A stretch of 64,000 bases of DNA, taken from positions 366,573 through 430,572 of the forward strand of contig BNBX01000003.1 in NCBI GenBank assembly GCA_014656175.1, read 5' to 3'. The notes beneath the pieces are model-generated. The model was not told where the DNA came from. It was given only the letters and a program-made list of their open reading frames with translations, and did no database searches. The stretch is from Streptomyces werraensis (lineage in GTDB: Bacteria; Actinomycetota; Actinomycetes; Streptomycetales; Streptomycetaceae). Below, in pieces: positions 47,344 through 55,947 of this stretch. Position 1 is the first letter of the stretch, and each line of letters starts with the position of its first letter. The position numbers and the translations under genes are program-made.

Positions 47344-47368
47344 GGTTAGAGACCGTTTCAGCGGATAC
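47344..47368 (+). promoter_or_regulatory. Sigma-B-like promoter candidate for DUF5709
   Basis: GGTT (47344-47347), a 15-base spacer, then GGATAC (47363-47368), 54 bases before the ATG. The Streptomyces sigma-B consensus is GNNT-N14-16-GGGTAY, so there is one mismatch in the -10. DUF5709 genes are stress-related in relatives. Inference. Confidence 0.35.
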
Positions 47369-47422
47369 GCGGATCGGACACCGAGACGGCACGAGCCGAC
47401 GCAAGCCGACAGGGAGGACGCC

Positions 47423-47905
47423 ATGGGCTCCGAACCGATGGGGGACGACGTCTACCAGCCCACCGGGAGCAACGAGCAGCAGGAGGATGGCGCCCCGCTC
47501 GACATGCAGGACGCCCTCGACGAGCGGGACTACGACGACATGCTCGACGAGGGTTACTCACCGCCGGAGAAGGCGGTGGGCGTCACCAAGCACGGCGTCA
47601 CCGCGGCCGAGCAGCACGACGGGGAGACCCTGGACGAGCGGCTGGCCCAGGAGGTGCCCGACCCCTCCGCGGAGACCGGCGACGGGGTGGGCGACCTGCC
47701 GGGGGGCGAGGGTGAGCCGGTCGACCCGGAGGCGGGCACCGCCCGGGCGGGACGCCTGGTCGCGCCGGACGAGGGCGCGCACACCGACACCACCAAGGAG
47801 TCCGTCGCCGACGACGTCGGCATCGACGGCGGCGCGGCGGGCGCGGAGGAGGCCGCCATGCACGTCGTGGAGGACGAGACGGAACTCCCCGACGACCGCT
47901 CCTAG
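47423..47905 (+). CDS. DUF5709 family acidic protein
   Basis: A 160-residue acidic protein. It matches DUF5709 in the block DALDERDYDDMLDEGYSPPE, then KAVGVTKHGVTAAEQHDGET and ETLDERLAQEVPDP; the rest is glycine- and acid-rich. No cysteine or membrane segment is seen, so it is probably a flexible cytoplasmic protein. The ATG at 47423 has a clear AGGGAGGACG site. A 21-bp hairpin terminates it. Function is not established, though family members are stress-induced in Streptomyces. Confidence 0.85.
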   Translation: MGSEPMGDDVYQPTGSNEQQEDGAPLDMQDALDERDYDDMLDEGYSPPEKAVGVTKHGVTAAEQHDGETLDERLAQEVPDPSAETGDGVGDLPGGEGEPVDPEAGTARAGRLVAPDEGAHTDTTKESVADDVGIDGGAAGAEEAAMHVVEDETELPDDRS

Positions 47906-47926
47906 GCGCTGTCGGAGACGTGTACG

Positions 47927-47973
47927 ACGCCGTCGGGCCCGGTGCACCGTGTGTGCACCGGGCCCGACGGCGT
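47927..47973. terminator. Very strong bidirectional hairpin, 21-bp perfect stem
   Basis: The left arm 47927-47947 and right arm 47953-47973 pair over 21 bases without mismatch; the loop is CGTGT. It lies between the DUF5709 gene and the convergent 68-residue protein gene. Confidence 0.9.
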
Positions 47974-48012
47974 CCCGCTGCCGAGGGAGCGGGGACCGGG
48001 CCGTGCGGTGGC

Positions 48013-48219
48013 CTACGGGAGGATCTTCTCCATCGCGGAGGGACCCTCCTCGGCCAGCTTCCGCCTGGCCCACTCGATGTTCTGCGGGGTGAGGTCCTTG
48101 CCGCTGGCGAGAACCAGGTCTTCCGGCGACACCTCGGTGCCGGTGCGGGTGTGGAGCAGGCTGTCCGGGGTGGCGCGGTCCTCGCTCTGCCGGGACGCGT
48201 CGGGCTGGGACGTCGACAT
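48013..48219 (-). CDS. Small conserved protein, 68 residues
   Basis: The frame from ATG 48219 has a GAGGAGCCC site. The product is hydrophilic, with an acidic start (QPDASRQSEDRATPDSLLHT) and a helical end (LTPQNIEWARRKLAEEGPSA). It has no membrane segment or cysteine. It is convergent with DUF5709, and the stress-like setting is similar. I do not recognise a family; function unknown. Confidence 0.7.
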   Translation of the reverse strand: MSTSQPDASRQSEDRATPDSLLHTRTGTEVSPEDLVLASGKDLTPQNIEWARRKLAEEGPSAMEKILP

Positions 48220-48419
48220 CTTCGGGCTCCTCGGGTCCGGATCGCTGATACGGCCCGGCGCCGGGCGCCGGGTCCCGTACTCAGCCTTCACCGCGGAGGC
48301 CCGCCGTGCATCCGGAACGCCCCGCGCGCCCGCCGTCGGGCGCCCGGGCCCCGGGTGCGGGGCCTCCCCGTGCATGCCGGGGTACCGTGCCCCGCCCCGG
48401 GGAAACCTGCTCCCCCCGC

Positions 48420-49625
48420 TCACTCGAAGGGCGTGAGCGTCAGCCGCAGGGCGGTGGGCGCCGTGTCCTGGATGTACGAGGCGAAGTCCGCCACGTCGTC
48501 GAAGGCGAAGCCGTACGCCCTGCCGTCCTCGGTGGCCGTGTGCATGGCCTTGGAGTAGTGGTTGGTCAGCTCGGTCAGGTAGAACTCGGCGGGGTCGGTG
48601 GTGGGCTGCTCGGGGTGGCTGAGCAGCGTCGAGCGGTTGAAGCCGGCGCCCAGGATCGCGGCGACCGGGCCCGTGGTGCCGTCGTTGGGCGCGGCCAGGG
48701 CGCCGTCGCAGAACAGCACGTCGCGGGTGGACGGCTTGTCGAACGCGACCTGCGCGGGCCCGTCGAAGGTGAACCGGTCCCCGCGCACCCGCCCGGTGAA
48801 GGTGCCGGCGTTGGTGGTGACCTTCAGGTCCCGGCCGGTGTAGGTGCTCCAGACCTCGTCGATGTAGGGGGCGAAGTAGTCCTCGGCGAACAGCCCGGCG
48901 TCCAGGCCGTGGCCGGGCGCGATGATCCGGGTGTCGTCCACCACCAGCCGGTCGAAGCCCTCGGTCCCCTTGACGGCGGCGAACGCCGCCGCGCGGCCCC
49001 CGGGCCGGACCGTGCCGGTGGTCCGGTCGTCGGCGCCGGTGAGACGGATGCTCAGCGGCACGCTGAACATGTCGACCATGGTGGTGTTGCAGAACAGACC
49101 GGCGGAGTTGTACGTGAACTCCGCGCAGTCGTGCAGCACGCCGAAGTTCGGGTCCGAGGAGACCCATCCGGCCGGGTACTGCAGCGCGGCCGCGCCGTTG
49201 CCGTCCGCGACGGCCTTGAACTTCAGCTTCTCTCCGAGCGCGACGTAGATGCGGCCGGACATGTACGGCAGTGACAGCGTTGTCTCGTTGCCGGAGAGGC
49301 TGATCGCGTAGTCGGTGAAGCCGTCCGCGCCGTTGTCCGCCAGGTCGATCGGGGCGAGCGTGCCGTCGGGCGTGAGCCGGACCTGGCGGCCGTCGGCGTT
49401 GCCCACGACGTACAGGTGCACCGAGGCGTTGTCGAAGGAGCCGCTGTCGTTGACGATCGTCAGCGGCAGCGAGGCGGCCGCCTTCGTGCCGGACCCGCCC
49501 TCACCGGACTGGTCGGCGAGGGCATGGGGGGCGATCGCCGCGGCCGCGGGCAGCGCCACGGCGGCTCCGCCGAGGGCGAAGAGCAGCTTGCGGCGGCCGA
49601 GGGTGCGCTGGTGCCGGGGAGTCAT
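48420..49625 (-). CDS. Secreted GH64 beta-1,3-glucanase
   Basis: A 401-residue exported enzyme. It has a twin-arginine signal (GRRKLLFALGGAAVALPAA; RR-K-L-L-F) with cleavage after ALA. A thaumatin-like beta-sandwich region follows, with GH64 features (YMSGRIYVALGEKLKFK, EFTYNSAGLFCNTTMVDMFS), and a C-terminal half with YLTELTNHYSKAMH and GFAFDDVADFASYIQD. GH64 enzymes cleave laminarin-type beta-1,3-glucan into long oligosaccharides. ATG 49625 was chosen at the signal start. A perfect LacI-type operator lies 71 bases upstream, so it is probably induced by glucan-derived sugars. Confidence 0.92.
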   Translation of the reverse strand: MTPRHQRTLGRRKLLFALGGAAVALPAAAAIAPHALADQSGEGGSGTKAAASLPLTIVNDSGSFDNASVHLYVVGNADGRQVRLTPDGTLAPIDLADNGADGFTDYAISLSGNETTLSLPYMSGRIYVALGEKLKFKAVADGNGAAALQYPAGWVSSDPNFGVLHDCAEFTYNSAGLFCNTTMVDMFSVPLSIRLTGADDRTTGTVRPGGRAAAFAAVKGTEGFDRLVVDDTRIIAPGHGLDAGLFAEDYFAPYIDEVWSTYTGRDLKVTTNAGTFTGRVRGDRFTFDGPAQVAFDKPSTRDVLFCDGALAAPNDGTTGPVAAILGAGFNRSTLLSHPEQPTTDPAEFYLTELTNHYSKAMHTATEDGRAYGFAFDDVADFASYIQDTAPTALRLTLTPFE

Positions 49626-49695
49626 GTGGGGGGTCTCCAGAGTGCTCGTGCGGTTGCGGTGGGGCACACCGGGCCCGACCGGTCCTGGAGACACG

Positions 49696-49709
49696 TGAGA
49701 GCGCTCTCA
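49696..49709. promoter_or_regulatory. LacI-family operator TGAGAGCGCTCTCA
   Basis: A perfect 14-bp palindrome with the central CGCTC-like core of LacI-family sites. It is one step per half-site from the CebR box TGGGAGCGCTCCCA of Streptomyces. It lies 71 bases upstream of the GH64 start. Confidence 0.8.
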
Positions 49710-49834
49710 GGCCGCGCGTCGGGACCGGCGCGCGGCACCGATGGTAGGGACCGGGGCCGGGACCGCCAACGGGTCCGACTTGTCCCTGCACCCCCCTGAC
49801 CTGCGCCAACTTGAATGCACGACAGAGTGCGCAC

Positions 49835-49866
49835 GATCGCTTAACCGGTTCTTAAGGATCGTTTAA
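49835..49866. promoter_or_regulatory. CTTAA-rich repeat cluster
   Basis: GATCGCTTAA (49835-49844) and GATCGTTTAA (49857-49866) are direct repeats, with CTTAAG (49851-49856) between and an AACCGGTT palindrome (49843-49850). The patch is AT-rich in an otherwise GC-rich 334-base gap and looks like a binding-site cluster between GH64 and the Gfo/Idh/MocA gene. Confidence 0.5.
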
Positions 49867-49959
49867 GCCGGCCCGCGTGAGCCGTGCACGCAGCGCACCG
49901 GCCGCACTCCGCCGGGTGTCGGAGGCGCGGGCCGCCCCCGGTGCGTTCGGGAGGGGTTC

Positions 49960-50850
49960 TCAACGCGTGCCGCTGTGCAGCAGCGTCTCCGCGTCGGCGA
50001 GGACCCTGGTGACCGTGAAGGCGAACCGCGCGTCGCACGGGTGCGGCTCCCCGGAGCCGGCCGCGGCGATCAGCGCGTCCGCGGCCCGGACGAGCGCCGG
50101 GACGGCGTCCTCCCGGGCCTCCGGCAGCACGGTCACCCCAGACTCGCCCCGCAACTCCACCACCGCGCCCGCCGCGGCCGGGGGAGCGGTCAGACTCAGC
50201 GTCGTACTGCTCGAGGCCCCGCCGGAGTGGTCCAGCACGAGATGCACGGTGTCGCCGGGCCCGTACGCCGCCGCCGTCACCCGGCGCGGCTCCCCCAGCA
50301 CCGGCAGCAGCACGGACAGGGCGTGCGGGCCGACGTCCCACAGGGCGCCCTTCTCCTGCCGCCAGGGCGAGGCGGCGAAGGGGTTGTCCTCGGAGGTGAA
50401 CACCGCGCCGAGCCACTGCGCCCGCCCGGTGAACCAGCCGCCCACGCGCGTCTGTTCCTCGATCCAGGCCTGCGGTTCCGGCTGGAAGCGGGTGGTGAAG
50501 AAGACCACGGAGGCCACGCCCGCCGCGTCCACGGCCTCCACGACCGCGCGCCCCTGGGCCACGGTGGGCGCGAGAGGTTTGTCGAGCAGCAGATGGCGGC
50601 CCGCCCGCGCGGCCCGCACCGCCAGCTCCGCCTGCACGGCCGGCGGCAGCGCGACGGCGACGGCGTCCACGTCGGCGAGCAGCGCGTCGACGTCGTCGTA
50701 CGCCCGGACGCCGTGGATCGCGGCGAGTTCCCCGGCGGCCTCGGGCCTGCGCCCCCAGACGCCGACGAAGTCCAGGCCGGGGTGTCCGCCGAGCGCGGGG
50801 GCGTGTGCCGCCCGCGCCCAGGGTCCGGTGCCGAGCAGTCCGATCCGCAT
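49960..50850 (-). CDS. Gfo/Idh/MocA family oxidoreductase
   Basis: A 296-residue NAD(P)-dependent oxidoreductase. The N-terminal Rossmann loop is MRIGLLGTGPWARAAHAPAL. The family pattern EKP appears as LLDKPLAPT (Lys in the active site), and the C-terminal sheet has QEKGALWDVGPHALSVLL. Members act on sugars, inositols or related carbonyl compounds. ATG 50850 starts the fold, with GGGGAGAGG upstream; the frame upstream lacks features. No sugar cluster surrounds it except the GH64 gene downstream, which is separately regulated. Confidence 0.9.
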   Translation of the reverse strand: MRIGLLGTGPWARAAHAPALGGHPGLDFVGVWGRRPEAAGELAAIHGVRAYDDVDALLADVDAVAVALPPAVQAELAVRAARAGRHLLLDKPLAPTVAQGRAVVEAVDAAGVASVVFFTTRFQPEPQAWIEEQTRVGGWFTGRAQWLGAVFTSEDNPFAASPWRQEKGALWDVGPHALSVLLPVLGEPRRVTAAAYGPGDTVHLVLDHSGGASSSTTLSLTAPPAAAGAVVELRGESGVTVLPEAREDAVPALVRAADALIAAAGSGEPHPCDARFAFTVTRVLADAETLLHSGTR

Positions 50851-50980
50851 GCCGCCGCCTCTCCCCGGGGCGCCTCGCGCCGCCGGGCCGGTGTCGGCGC
50901 CGCGCCCCGCCGGCGCGCGCCAGGCCTGCACGATGATCCCGGCCGGAACGCCGTGTCAACCACCGGCCGTCCGGGCCGCC

Positions 50981-51394
50981 TCAGCCCTGCCGTGTGTTGA
51001 TGTTGACCATCCACGGGACGCCGAACCGGTCCGTGCACATCCCGAAGACGTCGCCCCACATCTGCCGCTCCAGCGGCACCGACACCTGACCCCCGTCGGA
51101 CAGCTTCTCCCAGTAGCGGCGCAGCGTGTCCTCCTCCTCGCCGCTGAGGCTCACGGCGAAGTTGTTGCCGGAGGCGTACTCCATGCCGGGAGGCCCGTCC
51201 GAGCCCATGATCGTGAAACCGTCGGGAGTGGTGAGCATCGCGTGCATGATCTTGTCGGCGTACTCCTCCCCGGCGCCGCCGGTCTCCCCGAAGGTGTGCA
51301 TGTTCAGCTCCCCGCCGAACACCTCCTTGTAGTACTCCATCGCCTGCCGGGCGGTGCCGTCGAAATTGAGGTACGGATTGAGCAGCGGGGCCAT
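50981..51394 (-). CDS. VOC/PhnB-like (glyoxalase fold) protein
   Basis: A 137-residue protein with paired beta-alpha-beta-beta-beta units of the vicinal oxygen chelate fold (PYLNFDGTARQAMEYYKEVF, then VFGMCTDRFGVPWMVNIN). It belongs to the PhnB-like/DUF1428-type group whose function is mostly unknown; some bind small toxins or act as dioxygenases. The strong GGAGGTTCCG site sets the start at 51394. It is divergent from the aldo/keto reductase gene. Confidence 0.87.
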   Translation of the reverse strand: MAPLLNPYLNFDGTARQAMEYYKEVFGGELNMHTFGETGGAGEEYADKIMHAMLTTPDGFTIMGSDGPPGMEYASGNNFAVSLSGEEEDTLRRYWEKLSDGGQVSVPLERQMWGDVFGMCTDRFGVPWMVNINTRQG

Positions 51395-51613
51395 CGGAAC
51401 CTCCGGTACGGGGGCAGCGGGTCGGTTTCGCGCAGCGTAACCCCGGGGGAGGAGGGGCGCGCGGCGAACACGGCCGGTGCGTACGGGTCGATTCAGCGAC
51501 CGGTCCGATGAATCCGTTCGGCTTTCCCTGTTGGATTTCCGGGCACCCGGCGACGAGGCTGGTATGCGCTTTCCACGATCACCAGCACGACAGCCGGAAG
51601 GGGCTTCGCGCAC

Positions 51614-52471
51614 ATGCACATGCGTCGTATCGGTGAGGTCGAGGTGTCCGCGATCGGACTGGGCGGGATGCCCATGTCGATCGAGGGACGGCCCGACGAG
51701 TCCCGTTCGCTGGCCACCCTGTACGCCGCCCTGGACGCGGGCGTCACCCTGATCGACACCGCGGACGCCTACCACCGGGACGCCGGGGAGGTGGGGCACA
51801 ACGAGAGCCTGATCGCCAAGGCTCTGGCCACCCACGAGCGGGGCGGCGACGTCCTGGTCGCCACCAAGGGCGGGCATCTGCGCCCCGGCGACGGCAGCTG
51901 GACCCTCGACGGGCGGCCGGAGTACCTGAAGCGGGCCTGCGAGGCGTCCCTGCGCCGGCTGGGCGTGGAGGCGATCGGCCTCTACCAGTTCCACCGGCCC
52001 GACCCCCGGGTCCCGTACGCCGAGTCCGTCGGCGCGATCCGCGACCTGCTCGACGAGGGGAAGATCCGCATGGCGGGCATCTCCAACGCGAATCCCGAGC
52101 AGATCCGTCAGGCCCAGGAGATCCTCGGCGGGCGTCTCGTCTCCGTGCAGAACCAGTTCTCGCCCGCGTTCCGCTCCAGTGAGCCGGAGCTGGAGCTGTG
52201 CGACGAGCTCGGTGTCGCCTTCCTGCCCTGGAGCCCGTTCGGCGGCATTTCCAAGGCCGGTGAACTCGGCTCCACATACGCGCCGTTCGCGCGCGTGGCG
52301 CAGGAGCACGGAGTGAGCGCGCACCAGGTGTGCCTCGCCTGGATGCTCGCCAAGTCGCCGGTCGTCGTGCCGATCCCGGGCGCGAGCCGTCCCGAGTCGG
52401 TGCGGGACTCCGTGCGCGCCGCCGACCTCGAACTGAGCGCCGAGGAGATCGCGGAGCTCGACGCGGCCTGA
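51614..52471 (+). CDS. Aldo/keto reductase
   Basis: A 285-residue NADPH-dependent reductase with the TIM-barrel AKR motifs: IGLGGMPMS, the catalytic Asp/Tyr in LIDTADAYHRD, the Lys in DVLVATKGGH, GLYQFHRPDP (His), and late VVPIPGASRPESVRDS. ATG 51614 has GGAAGGGG upstream, and ATG 51620 is also in frame. The substrate is unknown. A GC-rich hairpin follows the gene and separates it from the ABC transporter gene. Confidence 0.93.
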   Translation: MHMRRIGEVEVSAIGLGGMPMSIEGRPDESRSLATLYAALDAGVTLIDTADAYHRDAGEVGHNESLIAKALATHERGGDVLVATKGGHLRPGDGSWTLDGRPEYLKRACEASLRRLGVEAIGLYQFHRPDPRVPYAESVGAIRDLLDEGKIRMAGISNANPEQIRQAQEILGGRLVSVQNQFSPAFRSSEPELELCDELGVAFLPWSPFGGISKAGELGSTYAPFARVAQEHGVSAHQVCLAWMLAKSPVVVPIPGASRPESVRDSVRAADLELSAEEIAELDAA

Positions 52472-52483
52472 GCGGCCGTTCCC

Positions 52484-52515
52484 GCGCCCGGCGGCCCACG
52501 AGGGGCGCCGGGCGC
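52484..52515. terminator. Hairpin after the aldo/keto reductase gene
   Basis: Perfect 10-bp stem GCGCCCGGCG (52484-52493) with CGCCGGGCGC (52506-52515), 12-base loop, 12 bases after the stop. Confidence 0.75.
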
Positions 52516-52571
52516 CGTTCGCGCGCCGCGATCCGCCCGGGCGGCGCTTCACAGGGGGAGGACCACCGCCC

Positions 52572-54341
52572 ATGGCATCGCCGCAGATAAGACCGCTCGA
52601 CCACCGCTACCGGGGCGAGCATCCCGTGCGCACGCTCGGCTACCTGTTCCGCGCGGACCGCGGCCGGCTGGCCGCGGCGGTCGTCGTCTTCACCGTCAAG
52701 CACAGCCCCGTCTGGCTGCTGCCGCTGATCACCGCGTCGATCATCGACACCGTCGTCCAGCACCAGCCGGTCTCCCGGCTGTGGACCAGCACCGGCGTCA
52801 TCATGTTCATCCTGCTGGTCAACTATCCGCTGCACGTCCTGTACGTCCGCCTCCTCTACGGCAGCGTCCGCCGTATGGGCACCGCCCTGCGCTCCGCGCT
52901 GTGCACGCGCATGCAGCAGCTCTCCATCGGCTACCACTCCCGGGTCAGCGCGGGCGTGCTCCAGGCCAAGGTGGTCCGCGACGTCGAGACCGTCGAGCAG
53001 ATGGTGCAGCAGACCGCGGAGACCGGGCTGGGCGCGCTCACCGTGCTGGCCGGAGGCCTGATCATCATCGCCGTGCGCACCCCCGAGTTCCTGCCCGTCT
53101 TCCTCGTCGTCGTGCCCGCCGCGGCCCTGCTCGTCGCCCGGCTGCGGGCGCGGCTGCGCACCCACAACGAGCACTTCCGGCACGAGGTGGAGACGCTGTC
53201 CTCCCGCGTCACCGAGATGACCCGGCTGATCCCCGTCACCCGCGCCCACGGCCTGGAGGGCAAGGCGCTGCGCCGCATGCACGGCACCCTCGACCGGCTG
53301 CTCACCTCCGGGATGCGCCTCGACCTGGTCAACGGGCGGTTCGGCTCGCTGGCGTGGGTGGTCCTCAACGTGGTCGGCGTGACGGTGCTGGCCGGCGCCG
53401 CCCTCGTGTCGTACTACGACGTCTGGGGCGTCACCGCCGGCGACGTGGTGATGCTCAGCGCCTTCCTGACCACCCTCACCAATTCCACCACCACACTGGC
53501 GGGTCTGGCCCCGGTGATCACCAAGGGGCTGGAGTCCGTGCGCTCGGTCGGCGAGGTGCTGCAGGCGCCGGAGCTGGAGGACAACGAGGGCAAGGCCGAA
53601 CTCACCGCGCTGCGCGGCGCGGTCACCTTCGAGGGCGTGGGGCACGCCTACGACGGTGACGGCCGCCCCGCCGTACGGGACTTCACCCTCGATGTCGCGC
53701 CGGGCGAGACCATCGCCCTGGTCGGCGCGTCCGGGGCGGGCAAGTCCACGGTGCTGAACCTCGTCATCGGGTTCATCCGCCCCACGTCCGGGCGGCTGCT
53801 GGTCGACGGCACCGACATGAACACCCTGGACCTGCGCACCTACCGGCGTTTCCTGTCCGTGGTGCCCCAGGAGTCGATCCTGTTCGACGGCACCGTGCGG
53901 GAGAACGTCGCCTACGGCATGGACGACGCGGACGAGGAGACGGTGCGGGCCGCGCTGCGCGACGCCAACGCCCTGGAGTTCGTCGACCGGCTGCCGCAGG
54001 GCCTCGACACCCTCGTCGGGGAGCGCGGGGCGCGGCTGTCGGGCGGTCAGCGCCAGCGGCTGGCCATCGCCCGCGCGCTGATAAGGGACCCCAGGGTGCT
54101 GGTGCTGGACGAGGCGACGTCCGCACTGGACACCCGTTCGGAGGCGCTGGTGCAGGAGGCGCTCGTCCGGCTGCTGCGCGGGCGGACCACGTTCGTCGTG
54201 GCGCACCGGCTGTCCACGGTGCGCGGGGCCGACCGGATCGTGGTGATGGCCGACGGGGCCGTGCAGGAGGTGGGTACGCACGAGGAGCTGCTGCGGCGGG
54301 ATGGTGCGTACACGGCGCTGCACAGCGGTCAGGTGGCTTGA
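52572..54341 (+). CDS. ABC transporter half-exporter (TMD-NBD fusion)
   Basis: A 589-residue half-transporter with about six membrane helices (for example SPVWLLPLITASIIDTVV; LVNYPLHVLYVRLLYGSV). The NBD has Walker A GASGAGKST, signature LSGGQRQR, and Walker B VLVLDEATSALD, with the H-loop VVAHRLST. It is a type IV exporter, probably a homodimer. Start ATG 52572 has GGGGGAGGACC upstream. It differs in sequence from the 14.7-kb transporter, and the two are not a recent copy. The substrate is unknown. Confidence 0.93.
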   Translation: MASPQIRPLDHRYRGEHPVRTLGYLFRADRGRLAAAVVVFTVKHSPVWLLPLITASIIDTVVQHQPVSRLWTSTGVIMFILLVNYPLHVLYVRLLYGSVRRMGTALRSALCTRMQQLSIGYHSRVSAGVLQAKVVRDVETVEQMVQQTAETGLGALTVLAGGLIIIAVRTPEFLPVFLVVVPAAALLVARLRARLRTHNEHFRHEVETLSSRVTEMTRLIPVTRAHGLEGKALRRMHGTLDRLLTSGMRLDLVNGRFGSLAWVVLNVVGVTVLAGAALVSYYDVWGVTAGDVVMLSAFLTTLTNSTTTLAGLAPVITKGLESVRSVGEVLQAPELEDNEGKAELTALRGAVTFEGVGHAYDGDGRPAVRDFTLDVAPGETIALVGASGAGKSTVLNLVIGFIRPTSGRLLVDGTDMNTLDLRTYRRFLSVVPQESILFDGTVRENVAYGMDDADEETVRAALRDANALEFVDRLPQGLDTLVGERGARLSGGQRQRLAIARALIRDPRVLVLDEATSALDTRSEALVQEALVRLLRGRTTFVVAHRLSTVRGADRIVVMADGAVQEVGTHEELLRRDGAYTALHSGQVA

Positions 54342-54507
54342 GCCGTCGTCCCGTTCTCCGGGGCGAGTGGCCCCGGGTGGCCGGGTGGGCCCAGGTCGTC
54401 CGGTCGCAGTGCGAATGTTTTCGGTCACTTTCGATCAGTGAGGCGCGGGATGGGCGTGGTTTCGCCGTCTTCGGGCATGCGCACCGGAAACACGAAAGGG
54501 GCGCTAC

Positions 54508-54765
54508 GTGCTCGTACCGGATCCGAAGGTCGTCAGGCGGCTGCTGACGCGGTATGCGGCGCTGCGGATCGCGCAGGCGGAACGGCAGACTCCGGCGGTG
54601 GCCAGGGAACTGGAGGACGTCACCCGCCGGCTCTGCGTGACGATGGGCACGGCCGGCATCCACGACGCCATCGCGCGCGCCGACGACCTGCTCGTCCGTG
54701 CCCGGAGGGACCTTCGCCGGTCACCCGAGGCCGACGGCGAGAGCGGCCTGTCGCTGGCCGTCTGA
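54508..54765 (+). CDS. DUF5133 family small protein
   Basis: An 85-residue helical protein. It matches DUF5133 in the opening MLVPDPKVVRRLLTRYAALR, then TPAVARELEDVTRRLCVTMG and IHDAIARADDLLVRA. This group is common in Streptomyces and small regulatory roles are suspected. It starts at GTG 54508 with AAAGGGG upstream. The last 45 bases overlap the convergent GlxA-type regulator gene. A TCACT-n7-AGTGA inverted repeat (54425-54441) lies upstream. Confidence 0.8.
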   Translation: MLVPDPKVVRRLLTRYAALRIAQAERQTPAVARELEDVTRRLCVTMGTAGIHDAIARADDLLVRARRDLRRSPEADGESGLSLAV

Positions 54766-55749
54766 GCCCGGGACGCGGCCGTCCGCCCGGGCGGACGCGG
54801 CGCGTCCGCCCCTGAACGACCTGCGATAGGCGTACGGGGTCGTCCCCACCACCTTGCGGAACCGCTCGCGGAACGCCGTGGGGGAGCCGAACCCCGCCTG
54901 CTGGGCGATCCGTTCGACCGTGTGGTCGCTGTTCTCCAGCAGGTACTGGGCGCGCCGCACCCGGGCCCGCAGCAGCCACTGCAGCGGCGTGGTGCCGGTC
55001 TGCTCGCGGAAACGGCGGCTGAAGGTGCGCTCACTCATCCCGGCCCGAGCCGCCATCGCCGCGAGCGTCACCTCGTGCGCCACGTTGTCCTCGATCCACT
55101 CCAGCAGCGGCTCCAGGTCCGAGCCGCGCGGCACGGGCGGGTGCTCGTGCACGATGAACTGGGCCTGCCCGCCCTCACGCTCGAGCGGCATCACCGACAT
55201 CCGCGCCGCGTCCGCCGCCACCGCCGACCCGAAGTCACGGCGGATCATGTGCAGGCACATGTCCAGCGCGGCGGCCGCGCCGGCCGAGGTGAGGATGAGC
55301 CCGTTGTCCACGTAGAGCACGTCCGGCTCCACCTCCACCCGCGGGAACGCGTGCGCGAACTCCTCGGCGGCCACCCAGTGCGTGGTGGCGCGCAGCCCGT
55401 CCAGCAAGCCCGCCTCCGCCAGCACGAAGGCGCCCACGCACACCGACGCGATCCGGGTGCCCGCCGCTGCCGCCTGGCGCAGCGCCGCCAGCACCGCGGG
55501 GGAGGGCGGCGGTGAGTTCGGGGCGCGCCCCGGCACGATCACCGTGTCGGCGTCCGCCAGCGCCTCGAGACCGCGGTCGACGCGCAGCGCGAAGCCGCCG
55601 TCCGCGGCCACCTCCGGCCGCTCGGCGCACAGCCGGACGCGGTACGGATGACGGCCGTCGGGCAACCGCGTGAAGTCGAACACCTGCATGGGGGCCGCCA
55701 TGTCGAACGGCACCACGCCGTCCAGTACGAGGATCGCCACGGAGTGCAT
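54721..55749 (-). CDS. GlxA family regulator (DJ-1/PfpI + AraC)
   Basis: A 342-residue regulator. The N-terminal DJ-1-like domain (VAILVLDGVVPFDMAAPMQV, VCVGAFVLAEAG with the Cys) is followed by a C-terminal AraC HTH (ERTFSRRFREQTGTTPLQWL, then IAQQAGFGSPTAFRERF). GlxA-type proteins control small-molecule or nitrogen stress genes. ATG 55749 is used; GTG 55758 is also in frame. It is divergent from the small membrane protein gene at 55948, which is a likely target. Its 3' end overlaps the DUF5133 gene by 45 bases. Confidence 0.92.
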   Translation of the reverse strand: MHSVAILVLDGVVPFDMAAPMQVFDFTRLPDGRHPYRVRLCAERPEVAADGGFALRVDRGLEALADADTVIVPGRAPNSPPPSPAVLAALRQAAAAGTRIASVCVGAFVLAEAGLLDGLRATTHWVAAEEFAHAFPRVEVEPDVLYVDNGLILTSAGAAAALDMCLHMIRRDFGSAVAADAARMSVMPLEREGGQAQFIVHEHPPVPRGSDLEPLLEWIEDNVAHEVTLAAMAARAGMSERTFSRRFREQTGTTPLQWLLRARVRRAQYLLENSDHTVERIAQQAGFGSPTAFRERFRKVVGTTPYAYRRSFRGGRAASARADGRVPGSDGQRQAALAVGLG

Positions 55750-55947
55750 GAACGCCACCCTAGACGGATTCCCGCCACCGTCCCCCTCCTGTCCGGACGT
55801 GCGCCGTGCCTCGTCACCGCCGTTGGCGGGAATCCGTGGGGAACTGTCGATCCAGCCGCTGTCCGGCCGTCGCCACGGCTCCTAGCGTGAACCCGGCATC
55901 AGGCCGATCAGGCCGAAACCGCCGATCACGTCAAGGAAAGAGCCCCG

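Noticed and set aside
47316..47348. GTTTT...GGGTTA as a sigma-B promoter of DUF5709
   Set aside because: The spacing between the two elements is 22 bases, outside the 14-16 required. The GGTT-n15-GGATAC pair fits better and is listed instead.
46223..47422. N-terminal extension of the DUF5709 frame
   Set aside because: It is the out-of-frame shadow of the membrane glycosyltransferase-like gene. A strong ribosome site sets the real start at 47423.
51744..54428. 894-residue minus-strand frame opposite the aldo/keto reductase and ABC genes
   Set aside because: It is antisense to two genes with full catalytic motifs, and its composition is typical of GC-rich shadow frames.
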